Shown here: in pieces, positions 13,453-24,591 of the stretch
How positions within the stretch are numbered: the first letter of the stretch is position 1
Layout: the number at the start of each line of letters is the position of its first letter
Assembly: GCA_037157565.1 (NCBI GenBank)
Contig: JAZHRO010000055.1
Location: 39,029,001-39,093,000 of the forward strand
DNA: 64,000 bases
Origin: Thalassia testudinum
Lineage: Eukaryota; Streptophyta; Magnoliopsida; Alismatales; Hydrocharitaceae
Direction: 5' to 3'
Notes under the pieces: model-generated
Database searches by the model: none
What the model saw: only the letters and a program-made list of their open reading frames with translations
Told to the model about the DNA's origin: nothing
Position numbers and translations under genes: made by a program

Positions 13453-13743
13453 AATTGTTCCATAATTGTAACAAATTATGTTAATAATTTCTAAAGCCAC
13501 TCTACCAGCTACAACGGAAGTACTGGGGGCGTGGTCGGAAATCCCGCGCGCCTCCACAACCCCCGAGACTGCAATGGAACGGGGTCCTAACACAAGGATC
13601 AAACACAAGGAGTTTCTCAGAACAGTATATAATTACTGTAGACGGGTATAGGATCTTATTCCGAAAAGAACGCAACTCGAAACGTGGAAAACAGACTCCT
13701 AACGGGCCCTAAACGGGTCAAAAACGACGAAACAGTCCAAAAT

Positions 13744-14572
13744 CAGACGTCTGGAACCTCTTCCAGACGTCTTAAAATGTGGGTCAGATGGTACCTTTGT
13801 TCTGCGTAGTCTCTCAGACGTCCAGAAGCCTGCAGGGGCGTTTGGCCTAGTTCCCAGACGTCCGATGGTCACCCCGGATGTCTGGAAGTCGTTCCCGTCG
13901 TCTGGCACTGCGGCCAGACGTCTGATTCGCGTTGGATGCGAATCTCAAAACCTGCACGTACCCACTCATCGTTCTCAGTACAACGGTCGCAGAAAAGGAC
14001 GAAGGACGAAAATAACTTACTTGCCAGACGTCTGGACAGTCCTCGAGACATCTTCACTGTCGTCTGGTTGGAAGCCCAGACGTCTGATTCTGGAAGAACT
14101 TCCATAATCAGAGCTCAACGCGCTCTCCGCCCGCGACGCACGGCCGTGCCGCACCTCGTCCGCCTGCTGCTCAAGCTGCAGCAGCCCTTCCGCGTCACTC
14201 CACGCCTGCTGCTCCCCCGCCGACCGGCTCCAGCTGCCCCGGCAAGCTCGAGCCCTCACGGCCGAATGTCTCCTCCCTCGCGCAACGCCTCCTCCCGCAC
14301 ACCCGCCGCGGCTGCCGCTGTCGCCGCTCGCTCACTCTCGCACTGGCTGGAAGAAGAAGAAGGGAGCGGAGGAGATGAGAGTGAGGGAGAGGGCGAGGGC
14401 CCTTTTAAAGCCACGCGGGGAGAGAGAGCGAGAGAGAGGGGCGCAGCCTGCGTCCGCAGGAGGAGAGGGAAAAAGAGGGCATCTGCAGGTCTGCGCACGC
14501 AGGCACGTAGACGAAATCCACCGTGCCGCAGAAATTAAATCCCAGACATCTGGAAGGGGTTCCAGACGTCTG
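13744..14572. promoter_or_regulatory. Cluster of CAGACGTCTG palindromes in the G LTR
   Basis: Exact copies of the 10-bp palindrome start at 13,744, 13,915, 14,025, 14,077 and 14,563, with many one-mismatch relatives between (for example 13,764, 13,814, 13,856). The centre GACGTC contains the ACGT core known as a C-box, a binding site type for plant bZIP proteins. One copy lies upstream of the TATA-like box; the others lie downstream in the transcribed part. Function is inferred only. Confidence 0.6.
14402..14409 (-). promoter_or_regulatory. TATA-like box of the G solo LTR
   Basis: Minus strand reads GCTTTAAAAGGG. The other G copy has CTATATAAGACCC at the same place (52,223), so TTTAAAA here is probably the functional or decayed equivalent. 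Confidence 0.55.
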
Positions 14573-15330
14573 GGCTACCTCACAGACGTCTTAAAAGACG
14601 TTTTGAAGCTGTTTTGTAACAGGTCCAACGTCTCTTTTTCAGTCGTTTGGATAGCTCTATGGATGTCTAATAATATTAATAAAATATTCCTAACAAAGTT
14701 CTCAAAGGAGTTGGGCTGTAGGGCAACGATCCTATTGTTGGACATCGGACAAAGGTGTCAGACATCTTATAAGACGTCTGGAATAGGGTTAGGTCGTCTG
14801 ATTGCGAAGATCAGAGACCACTATAACCAGCTTAGGTTATTGGACATTTGGTGAGAGTATCAGACGACTTAATGTCCAAGATTACACATTTGATACTAAT
14901 GTTGGATGTTTGATCAGGTTGTTTAAATCCTATTTTGGATTTCTAAGTTTGTTCTAAGGTTTGCCTAAGTGTCTTAGGGATGTGTAAGTGTTAGGATTAA
15001 GGTATTATACTTTAGGCTCTTTAACAAAGAATCTAAGGAAAATAAAGAGCGAAATAAAAGAAAGGTTACAATAAAGCATTCTAAGTCCTATTCTTCTTCT
15101 CTTCAAGCTTTCGCTCCATGTGAAGCTCCATCTCCTCCATGGAACTCCTCCGTTAGTTTCCTCCATGCTCCTTAATGCTTTTGCCTATGTACAAGTTCCT
15201 CATGCTTGCTTCCATTTGCATTAATTCTGAAACCTATATGCCTAAATGCAAATATTAAAATATGTGTGTTTTGTTATCATCAAAATTAATGATTATGGTG
15301 CATTTGCACCAACAATTCCTACTAGAAGTT

Positions 15331-16837
15331 TGATACTCGGCAAATCTATGCGATTAAAATACGTGCAATCGTTGTAGTGCGTAAAAAGGCATTCAATTAA
15401 ATTTATCGAACTATGAGGAGTACGGGTCGAACACAAGGAGACAGTTATTATATAGTAAGATAGAACACAAATATCAAGTAAGACATAGATATCAAATGAA
15501 TCCTAACTTTTATTGCAATCTTGAGAAGAGTCTTACAAACGAATCTACAACACGATTACAACTATGAGTCAAAGCAAATAAACTAGAGAAAGACTAGAGA
15601 GAGAGAGAAAGAGAGTGGAGATGCTTGAGGGATGCTTGCATGAAGCTTATGGAGGAGCTTTAGATCCAGCGTGCCAGGAGGAAAAAGAAGACCGGAGAAT
15701 GTTTGGAGAGAGAGGAGGCGTGGACTATGGTGGATTGAACTATACTAAGGGTATTATCTAAGTAACTAAGTGCCCTCTAAGGGTTGGAGGGTAGGTCTTT
15801 TTATAAGAATCTAGGTGATTTCTTATTGGTTGATCTAGAATGCCTAGGATCACTAATTTGGATGATTTAGATTTAATCAAAAGTGATGCCTAAGATTGGT
15901 TGAATATGAACCTTAGGATCTAAGTTGTAGTGTTAGGATAGGATGAGGTTTTCTAAAAATAGGCAACCTAGGTGGGTGGCTACCAAGGGATAAAATCTTG
16001 CCAAGAGATAAGATCTTATCTCTTGGCCAACCATTAAGAGATAAAATCTTCTTAAGTTGGCACCAACTTAAGAGGATTAGGCTAGGATTTTCGTGGGTCT
16101 TATGTGGGTAGGGTTAAGGCTAGGTTTTGTAGACATAGGTTGTGAGAATAGATTCCTAATTAGGCTAGGTTGACCCTAAGTCTAATGGATTGGGTCCAAA
16201 TAGGTAGGTCCTGGTCTAATTGTGTGTGTAAATGTGTAATTAGGTTAAGGGAAATCTAAATAGGTTAAGGCTTAGTCTAATTAGGTAATAATGAACCTAA
16301 TTAAACTTGTGTGGGTTGGTATTTGCTCAATTAGGTTCTAGGTAAACCTAATTAAATTCAGGTGCACCCAATCAAGTAAGTGTGCACCCAATTGGGTAAG
16401 GGCTTGGTCCAATAGGTTTAGGTTGTGTTTGATTAGACTCAAATGAGTCTAATCAATTGAGGGTTAGTTTAATCAGGTCCCAAGGATCTAACTGACTTGT
16501 GGCTAACCAATTGACTTAGACTAAGTCAATTAAGTGTGGTTGGACCTAAATAGGTTTCTAGGCTAGGGATAAGGTATTGGATAAGTGGATTGGGCTTAGG
16601 GATGGTGAGATAGGACTATGGATAGGGTGGATACATTCATGGATAATGCTAGCCATGTTTTTGGCTTTTGAGCTCAAATATTTAAGGTCCAGTTAGTTCA
16701 GGGATAGGTACTGGGATAAGGTTATCCTAGGGTTTTAAGAATAGGGTGTGGTTATCCTAGTCCCTCTCTTTCCTTCTCTGTTCCTGTGTCTTCATTCCTT
16801 CTTTATTTCAGCTTTACTCTTCAACCAGCTCCTAGCT
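15331..16837 (-). mobile_element. Family T LTR, 3' part, truncated by the Athila LTR at 16,838
   Basis: Left end TGATACTCGG, followed by AGGAGTACGGGTCGAAC and a GA-rich stretch (15,590-15,640), matching the order of blocks in the LTR at 50,109-51,502. A minus-strand TATA box lies at about 15,798-15,807 (complement TTATAAAAAG). U3 extends right and holds a dense run of CTAATTAGG-like words (16,130-16,560). It stops abruptly at the Athila LTR, so the last 150-250 bp of U3 are missing. No TSD could be assigned. Confidence 0.6.
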
Positions 16838-19267
16838 TGTTAACGTGCTTTCGTCGAAGATTAATAATGCGTCGTAGTATAGCAACGAAAACAAATCAAC
16901 ACTTAAAATTTATAAAGCTCGAAAAGCAAGTTCCGAGGTCGTTCGTAGGGAGAAAAATAATTACAATATAACCACTAATCAATGAATATAAAGTAGAGGC
17001 ACAAGAGTTTGATATAAAAAGAGTATAAGCTCAATTTATTGCAATATCAAAACTCAAGAAGAAATCCAAGTGTTTGAGTGACATAAAAATATGATTTAAA
17101 TAACTTCATTCAGCACTAAATTCTTCAGTCGAACGTCTGGACTAAGTGTTAGATGACTTAAAGTTTAATTTTGGACTTCTGATCCTAAATCTAACAGAGC
17201 AAAACCCCTCACACTTCTCTCAGGTAATCCCCTTTCTTTTTCTCTCTTTCCTTTCAAACCAGACTCGGTTTAGTCCCAAACCTGATTCAAGCATGGGGCA
17301 CACACTCTCATCGCATGGGCGAGTGCGCACGTGCAAAGCTTGCGATATTGGGACCCGACTCGTAGTGACTTGGGCGATGGGGTAAGCGGTGTGAAGGATT
17401 ATGAATGCGTTTCCAAATTAACATCCCACGACGTGGGACTATTGAAGGCCTCCTCTTCTTCGTCCTGTTGGCGTTTGGGAGCTCGGTCCAATTGGGGCTC
17501 AACGTGCGTTGGTTTTCCAAATTGAAGATCCAAGAAGGGTCTCGGTGCTGGTCTACGCACAAGGCAGGTGGAACCTTGATGAGTGGGTGCCGAACGACGT
17601 CGGTCAGAGATGAAGAAGATGATGGAGATGGCGAGGTACCTGCAAGAAGAATACGAGCCCTTGGATCCAATTAAATACACAGGGAGCTTCACTGTGGTGA
17701 GGCGGAGTGAGTGGTGGTGGTGATTTGGTGGATGGCGTAGTGTGGTGGCTGGATGGTGGATATTGGTGGAGCTCCGACGAACGGAGTCCGGGAGGGTAAC
17801 GGAGGTGACGTAGGGTGCAATTGATGTGGACAAAATCTATGTGGAGGTGAGGTGAAGCTTTTGCCTTATTTAATTTAGAAGGAGGAGGACAGATGAGGTT
17901 CGACGATGAAGGGGGCTGGGGTGGTGGTTGCCAGAGTTGGAGAAGGAGAAGAGGAAGGAGAACGAAGACACGAAGTTGCTTAAAACTAATTAGAGAGAGA
18001 AGATTTAAACCCTGAACCTAATTTACTTAATAGACGAATGGAGGGAGGTCACCGGTTTGGCCGCCATCAAGGAGGAAGAGAGGTGGAATTCGTAGCCAAG
18101 GAAGGAGGAGAATGTCTCAAGCTCCGCATGAAGCTTCCTGGACGTGTGAGGGAGGAAAGCCCTCTACCTATTGTACGTGGCAGAGAGCAAGGATGGAGGG
18201 CGAGGGGGCTCCGTGGTGTGGCGGAGCTTGGTCAAAGAAGAAGAAGAAGAGAGATATGGCCAATTCGCGCACAAAAATGATTTGAGGAAGAGGAACCCTT
18301 TTTATAGAGGTGTAATGCAACTCAAATAAGCCAAGTTAAGCACGTTAGGCAGGTCTTCTAGCCACCTCTTTGAGCTTGAATTCCTCATCATCACCGGAGC
18401 AATTTAGGCAATAGTTGGTTTTGAGAGTAGGTGCATCTGATAGGGAATGGTCTCAGGATCAATCCCACCAAATTTGGTAGGATTTGATCCTCCATATCAT
18501 CAAATCTAAACTCACTAGTTTGGGTTGATTCTCTCTGTAGTTTCCTTCTTAGGATGGGAGGAAGATGATGGCGGCAGGAAACTCTTTGCAAGAGGAGCCA
18601 AAAGATAGTGACCTGAATGCAAGAAGAATCCAAAGCTAGGGGTAGTTTTGTGATAATCAGAAACTTATGGGCTAAAATGTAAACTAGGTCAAGATAAACT
18701 CTGATTGGACTCAAATTTTGGGTTTAACCTAATTTGGACCCAAGGAATCTAATGGTGACCTTGAATTTGGGTTTTGACTACGTTTGACTGGGTAATTTAC
18801 ACAAAAGCCTAAAATAAAACAAATTCCTGCCGAAGTCTTTATTTTTGGTCAATATAGGTTCCTTTGGTCAAAGTGAAGGTTTTAAACCTCTTAGAATATT
18901 TTTTTAATGACTTTTAGAAGGTTTAGATTACATTTATTTCCACCAGAACCTGTTTAATTGAAGTAAGGCTGAAATTAGGATTTTCTATAATAAATTAATC
19001 CTTAAAACGCAGAAAACCCTGACTCAGTTAGCTTATGCTCATTTCTTGGGAAATTAAGCTCATTTGATCTTAGATTAAGCCCAAATTAACCCCTTAGTTA
19101 ATCTGCATTTGTGATTAGGTGTTAAAACAACAGAATTAACCTATTTTCTCTTCTTTTCAAATTCAATTCGGAATGGAATTACGACCCTTTAACGAATATT
19201 AAGGAGCATTTATTAATGTAGTTACGCTAAATTAAGTTTATTAACACCAATGATGGTTCCACCATCA
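16838..19267 (-). mobile_element. 3' LTR of the left (minus) Athila-like body
   Basis: 2,430-bp LTR: minus strand starts TGATGGTGGAACCATCA and ends at 16,838 with the complement of TGTTAACGTGC. A purine tract lies just before its start (19,268-19,281), so it is a 3' LTR. A minus-strand TATA box is at 18,300-18,306. By eye it is about 80% similar to the plus-strand LTR at 34,543-36,905, too different for a recent LTR pair. The bases left of it (TAGCT) do not equal those after 36,905 (CTTAT), so the two LTRs do not frame one insertion. Confidence 0.88.
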
Positions 19268-19281
19268 TACTCCCATGTCTA
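19268..19281 (-). promoter_or_regulatory. Polypurine tract next to the 3' LTR (left body)
   Basis: Minus strand reads AGACATGGGAGTA followed by the LTR tip TGATGG. Plus-strand DNA synthesis of the element would be primed here. Confidence 0.75.
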
Positions 19282-20532
19282 ACTTTTGCTAGTCCTTAGC
19301 AAAATCCTATGGAATAGACCAGATCTCTAAACCAGATTTTACTGTCAGGATGCTTGCATGTGCCACCTCTATAGAAATCAGATTGAGATACCAACTCTAG
19401 GCCTAGAGGTACTCGAGTACCAGCCAAGATCTAGACCTGATCAGCCTCAGCCTTGGGTCTACAATGAAGGTTTCTAAGGCCCCGGAATCTACCTAGAGGT
19501 TTGTTGACCCCAACGGTTAAAACATCCATGTGTATGTGCAACAAGGTCAATGTTCAATTTACCAGTGCATTTTTTTAGAAGAAAGAGAGAGGTATATATT
19601 TTTGAGAGTTTTCTCTCCTTTGTTTATAGATTCCTTTAAATCCAATACCGGATTGGCTTTAGACATGGTTTGTATCAAATTCCTCATCCCCATCATCAAT
19701 CCTCGAAGGGTCTTAGGCTTCCAATACTTCGTGATAGTGCCTCCCATGTCAATCTATAGCTAAATCCAATCCCTAGCAATTGACATTTCGGGATAATGCT
19801 GCTCGTGGCACCTGAATAAGCATAAGGCACTTATTTTCCCCTAATAGGATATTTAAATATCCTAGGAGGCAAGTACCAAGGAGATGATATGTTATAACTC
19901 ATCCTCAAGGGGAGTATTTACTCCACCTCTCTGCAGTAGGAACTCATCCAAATCAACTTGTATTTTCGAGCCGCTCCTAAGTCAAATTTTCGAGAAAACA
20001 TTTTTTTCAAATACACACTTTATGGCATTATTTTCATTAAGTGCATTGAACCAGATAAGTGTATGAATTTTGGGTGCCTAGGTTACCAAGTCTCGCAAAC
20101 CAGAGGGCAAACAATAGGACCGAATATTTTCTAAGCCTTAGACTTAATACATCAGCCTTGCAACTCCCTCAACCTCTTGAGGAATAGTTCAGATCTTAAT
20201 AAATACATGAGTGTTTAGGCCCAATGCAAGCCCAAGAGGCCTAAAATCGGTATCCCTCACTTATCTCCTTTTCTCTAGCACTTTAGGACTTAGTTCATTA
20301 TGTGATTTGGTCTAAAACTTAGGTGTTGTTCCACAATCAACTGCTAGGACTAACACGATTTTCTTCTATTTTTGCTCCTTTTGCTCCATTTTTCCCTCCT
20401 TTTTTTTCTTCTTAATAAAGATTTTTCAATTCAGCTAAAAAATTTTTCCTAAAATTTTCCTCCCCTTTTCCTCCGTTTATTTTTTTTTGTGAGAGCCCTT
20501 CATAGAATTGAATTTCCAGTTGTGCACTTTAA

Positions 20533-20548
20533 TACCCCCATGCTTAAG
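20533..20548 (-). promoter_or_regulatory. Internal polypurine-tract-like motif (left body)
   Basis: Minus strand reads CTTAAGCATGGGGGTA, followed by TTAAAGTGCA. It nearly copies the true PPT and lies about 1.26 kb upstream of it in element orientation. It could prime a second plus strand; that is inference. Confidence 0.5.
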
Positions 20549-20772
20549 TCTTGCAATGCCCTCATCATAAACCAGGTGGGTTCAAATTCATCTTAGTTTA
20601 GAGGTTAGAATAGGTTCAAAGGGTGGGTGAACAGGTCGGGATGACTGTTGTGAATGATTTCAAGCTCTGATACGAATATCAGAGGTGGAGTCAGTTGTTC
20701 TAAAGTTTGAACCCTAAAGTGTAAAAGACATGCAGCTCAAGAAGAATAGAAGGGTCTCGGACTTTTGAAATG

Positions 20773-20788
20773 ATAGGTTGCCTCCTAT
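20773..20788 (-). other. Conserved hairpin after the ORF (left body)
   Basis: Minus strand ATAGG-AGGCAA-CCTAT: a 5-bp stem with a 6-base loop. The same loop on differently sequenced but still paired stems occurs at 24,333, 30,056 and 56,976. The following CATTT is shared by all four. Confidence 0.7.
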
Positions 20789-20849
20789 TAAGCACTAAAT
20801 TCAATGCCTTCAGCTGAGCAGAAAATGGTCAAGGAGAAGGGGTGATCAT

Positions 20850-22379
20850 ATTGGTGGAATTTTGTAAAACAAGCACCTTGATGATTAAGCTTGTTTAGAT
20901 CAACTAGATGATGATGCAAACTAAACCCAATCAGTCTGGTAAGCTGAACAATGTGGATCAGTAAGTGTGGAGCCCACCAAATGAATTCTGGCTCAAATAG
21001 ATGTGGAAATACAAATTAAGGGTTTGGTTGTATTGGTTCAGCTAGATTAGAGTAGGGATACTCAAAAGATAATGAAATATTGAAAAATGTAGGAACCCTG
21101 TTTATGGGTTCAGGGGAAATGGTAGATGGCAGTCAGTTTGATCAATGTCTCATTCATTGTCAAACTGCAGTGTCAAATCAGCTCCGACTGGATCAGTTTG
21201 AGGAGAGTCAGAGTAGAAATGGATTCTGATGGGGTAAAGAGGCGAGGGCCAATCTCTAAAAGGCTTGGGTTCTTGATTAGGCTATGTGGATGCTTTGAGC
21301 TCTGAATCAATGCCTCAGAATCAGAATCAAAGAATGGATCGTGGATATCGAGGTCATAAATTGGCTCGTAATCATCTGGAAACAAAGATTCTACTGAATC
21401 AGAATATGGATCAAAGTCAGTAGAGGAGAATCCGAGAAAATTATTTTCTGAACCTAATTCGAGATCGAGATCTCCACCACAATAAGAATGAAGATGCATG
21501 GAGTTGTCAACCTGACTTTGGTCTAACCTAGCTTTAGATTCCAAGCTAACAAGGATAACCTTATTAAGTATAGGATCGATTTTCGGGCATCTAGGGTAGA
21601 TCCAATTTAGTCTCGACTCTCCAGATTCGTCGATTTCTGTGTCAAGAATCGATTTCTCTTAAAATATTTCAATTTGCTCTGCAGAGGAGTCTGGAAAGAT
21701 TTCTTCATCAAACATAGGCCCAAAATCATATTTCGAATCTGAGATTCCATCCATGTCATATTGGGCCTCGCAATCATCCCAAATAGGTTCAGATCTAGAT
21801 TCTAGGTTAAGTGTATGAATTGGGTCACTAGAATCTAAATCCAAGTCAGTAGGGATGTTAGAACTACTCCCGAGGAAGACCGTACCAAGATAAGGTGCGA
21901 GAGCAACATCCTCGAGGAGTTTTGAATAAAACTCATCACAAGTGTTTTGAAAATCCCAGCTTCAAAATTTTCGATAGCTGGCTCATAGTTGAGAACACCT
22001 GTAATGGAATCCGACCAACCCATGAATTGATCAGGTATTTTGTTATGTACAAAATCATAATCTGATTCCATTGGGTTGGTGATTCTGCATAGAAACCTCC
22101 ATTTTCAAACACGGGCTCTGGGAAATCATATTGATCCTTGGGATTATTTTAAGATTCATAATCAATCTCTGGGTGACAATTTGGGTCTCTTTCATTAATC
22201 ACCTTTTCCAATTGGTCTGGCAAGACCCCACATTGTCCAATGATATCTTGGTACTTTTCCCAAAGTGGTGGATTTGACAGGTATTGTAAACCCTCAGCAC
22301 TATGCAATCTTCTCACCACAATAATATGTTCTAAGAGGGTTTCCCGAGTTGAACCACATGCTAGTTGTGTTGCAATCAT
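20850..22379 (-). pseudogene. Acidic ORF of unknown function (left copy, broken)
   Basis: No family recognised. Readable blocks in order: GLQYLSNPPLWEKYQDIIG (about 22,260), FMGWSDSITGVLNYEPAIENF (about 21,990), SRSEPIWDDCEAQYDMDGI (about 21,770) and ENNFLGFSSTDFDPYSDSV (about 21,430), followed by PDDYEPIYDLDIHDPFFDSD. Asp, Glu, Ser, Phe and Tyr dominate; there is no signal peptide, membrane segment, zinc knuckle or catalytic motif I can see. The same protein, about 80% alike, is on the plus strand at 22,930-24,275. Both copies have stops and frame changes. It sits where gag-pol should be, directly upstream of the post-pol hairpin, so it replaces or has outlived the normal coding region. An Env-like role is possible but nothing in the sequence supports it. 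Confidence 0.6.
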
Positions 22380-22929
22380 CTAGATGTGGTCCATAATGAA
22401 GTTTGTCATTTTTGGTTTACTATTCTAAGCTCTGTTAATGGGGATTGAGGTTCCGTACATAAAATTCTTCGTTGAATCTAATAGCATCGTCAATCATATG
22501 ATCTTTCATACTCTTACGGGGTTCAGGGTTAGTGACCGTCTTTCCTAATTTGTCGGGTTGAAACTCAAAATCAGGTGGGGGATCGGGATGAAGAATCAAA
22601 TTTAGGTCCAAATTTAAGAAGATTAGATCAGATCAGATTTCACCCAAAACAATTAGGGCTTGACTCTGATTTGGATCAAACTCTAAAAGAGGTCTCTAGG
22701 TCAGACCTAGGGACCTCTTCCTATGTATGTGCACTATAGAAAAGATGAGGGATTGGATATGAATCGAAACCAATTAAGGCACCCAAAAGAATTGGATGAC
22801 TATGGCAAACTGAGGTTGATGGACCTCCAGATAAAAATCCACACACTTGAGAATTACTTGGGCAACCAGGAAAGGAGAGTCCCGCAGAGAATCCTACATG
22901 GTAGATACCTAGACCCCTACCTGGAAGTC

Positions 22930-24275
22930 AATTTTGAATCTTGGGGCAATTTTGAGGATCAATATGATTTCCCAGAGCTTGGGCATGAATGTGGAGGTTT
23001 TTATGCAGAATCATGAACCTAAATGGAGCCAGATTATGATTTTGAATAGAATGAAACACCTGATCAATTCATGGGTTGTGTAGATTCCATTAGAAGTGTT
23101 CTCGACTATGAGCCAACTATCAAAAATTTTGAAGCTGGTTCATCGCAAATGGATTTTCAAAACAATTGTGATGAGTTTGATTCAGAACTCCTCGAGGATG
23201 TAACTCCCACACCTTATCCTGGTAAGGTCTTCCTCGGGAGTAGTTCTGACATCCCTACTGACCTGGATTTAGATTCTAGCAACCCAATTCCTACACCTAA
23301 CGTAGAATCTAGATTTGGACCTATTTGGGATGATTACAAGGCTCAATATGATGAGGATGGAATCGCAAATTAGAAATATGATTTTGAGCCTATGTTTGAT
23401 GAAGAAATCTCTCCAAACTCCTTAGAAGAGCAGATTGATTTATTTGAAGAGAAACTGATTTTCGATACAGAACTTGAGGAATCTGGAAAGTTGGGACAAA
23501 CTTGGATCTACCCTAGATACCCTAAAAGCGAGCCTATACCTAAAAAGGTTATCCCTATTAGCTTGGAATTTGAAGCTAGGTTAGACTAAAGTCAGATTGA
23601 TACCTCCATGCATCTTCATTCTTCTTGTAGTGGAAATCTCGATCTTGAGTCAGATTCAGAAAATGATTTTCTTGGATTCTCCTTTGCCGTCTTTGAGCCA
23701 TATTCTAATTAAGGAGAATCTTTGTTTCCAGATGATTACAAGCCAATTTATGACCTTGATTTCCATAATCCATTCTTTGATTCTGATTATGAGGTCAATG
23801 ATTTAGAGCTCGAAGCAGCTACACAGCCTGATTCGGAACCCAAGCCTTTTAGAGATCGGCCCCCTTCGCATTACTCCACCGGAATCCATTTCTACTCTGA
23901 CCCATCTCAAATTGATCCGGTCGGAGCTGATTTGCCACTGAAATTTGACAATGAATGGGACATTGATCAAATCGACATCCATCTACCATTTCCCTCCGTT
24001 CCCATAAGTAGGGTTCCTACATTCTTCACCACTCCATTCCCTTTTGAGGTCCTTACTCTGATCTGGCTGAACCAATGCAGCTCCCTCAATTTGCATTTCC
24101 ATATCTGTTTGAACCAGAATACATCTGGTAGGCTCCACACTTACTGATTCACATTATTCAGCCCACCAGACTGATTGGATTTGGTCTGAATCATCAGGCA
24201 ATTGATCTAAACAAGTACCTAGTTGGACCAACCAGGCTAATCATCGAGGTGTTCTACAAAATTCCTCCAATTTAA
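22930..24275 (+). pseudogene. Acidic ORF of unknown function (right copy, broken)
   Basis: Counterpart of the ORF at 20,850-22,379. It reads FPELGHECGGFYAES, then MGCVDSIRSVLDYEPTIKNFEAG (23,071), PIWDDYKAQYDEDGI (about 23,330), FDEEISPNSLEEQIDLFEEK (about 23,400), SENDFLGFSFAVFEPYSN (about 23,660) and DDYKPIYDLDFHNPFFDSD (about 23,730). The end, after a frame change near 24,040, reads FPYLFEPEYIW. In-frame stops interrupt it near 23,372, 23,587 and 23,710. The protein would be over 400 residues and very acidic. Having two diverged copies with the same block order suggests it was once selected as a protein. Confidence 0.6.
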
Positions 24276-24332
24276 TCACCCCTTTTCCTTGACCATTTTC
24301 TGCTTGGCTGAAGGCATTGAATTTAGCGCTTA

Positions 24333-24348
24333 ACGGGAGGCAACCCGT
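24333..24348 (+). other. Conserved hairpin after the ORF (right body)
   Basis: ACGGG-AGGCAA-CCCGT, 5-bp stem and 6-base loop, in the context GCGCTTA...CATTTC. Equivalent of 20,773-20,788 on the other strand. Confidence 0.72.
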
Positions 24349-24574
24349 CATTTCAAAAAAAATCGAGACCCTTCTATTCTTCTTGAGCTATGTTTTTTTT
24401 GCACTTTAGAGTTCAAACTTTAGAACAACCAACTCCACCTCAGATATTCTTATAAGAGCTTGAAATCATTTGCAATAGTCATCCCAACTTGTTCACCCAC
24501 CCTCTGAACCTATTCTGAACTCTGAACTAAGCTGAATTCAAACCCACCTGGTTTGCAATGAAGGCATTGCAAAA

Positions 24575-24591
24575 CTTAGGCATGGGGGGTA
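24575..24591 (+). promoter_or_regulatory. Internal polypurine-tract-like motif (right body)
   Basis: CTTAGGCATGGGGGGTA followed by TTAAAGTGC. Discounting the nested element at 25,154-33,928, it lies about 1.2 kb before the true PPT at 34,531. Confidence 0.5.

Larger units (their letters stand above)
11935..14621 (-). mobile_element. Solo LTR of family G, nested in the S LTR
   Basis: A 2,687-bp LTR. On the minus strand it starts TGTTACAAAACAGC and ends GGGTCGTTACA. Both sides carry the 5-bp TSD GGTCC (11,930-11,934 and 14,622-14,626). The GTCGTTACA end is common in Ty3/gypsy chromovirus LTRs, so that superfamily is likely but not shown by any protein. U3 is short (14,410-14,621), with a TATA-like box near 14,402-14,409. 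A long G+C-rich leader/U5 follows and contains a threefold 53-bp repeat and several CAGACGTCTG palindromes. ORFs across 13.9-14.5 kb are by-products of the G+C-rich composition. The same family starts again at 52,033 on the plus strand. Confidence 0.9.
10887..15314 (-). mobile_element. Solo LTR of family S, interrupted by a nested LTR
   Basis: On the plus strand it runs from TGAAATTGCACTAG to GCACCAACA; on the minus strand that is TGTTGGTGC to TTTCA. Flanks are ATTCT (10,882-10,886) and ATTCC (15,315-15,319), a 4-of-5 TSD. Removing the nested G LTR and one TSD copy (11,935-14,626) leaves about 1,736 bp, close to the S copies at 44,629-46,293 (1,665 bp) and 47,799-49,549 (1,751 bp). The CCCCCTCTAG near the 3' end recalls Copia LTRs of the SIRE/Maximus lineage, but no coding sequence is present to confirm that. 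The U3 is full of degenerate AGACGTCTG / CAGATGTCT words. Confidence 0.9.
19282..22920 (-). mobile_element. Internal region of the left non-autonomous Athila-like body
   Basis: Runs from the PPT back through a 3' UTR, an internal PPT-like motif (20,533-20,548), a hairpin (20,773-20,788), an acidic ORF (about 20,850-22,379) and part of a 5' leader (22,770-22,920). The leader part resembles 62,745-62,900 of the Athila element in the same orientation: CACCCAAAA, GAGAATTAC, GAGTCCCG and ACCCCTAC in the same order. No gag or pol is found. The PBS and 5' LTR that should follow at higher coordinates are absent; at about 22,920 the sequence switches to the opposite-strand body. Confidence 0.75.

Noticed and set aside
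13936..14538. 200-codon plus-strand ORF, Arg/Ser/Pro-rich
   Set aside because: Lies in the G+C-rich leader of a solo LTR; several frames on both strands are open at once, the composition is Arg/Ala/Ser/Pro-rich and there is no domain.
22149..22379. A separate small gene encoding GLQYLSNPPLWEKYQDIIG
   Set aside because: Reads through one stop into the acidic ORF, so it is more simply its N-terminal part.
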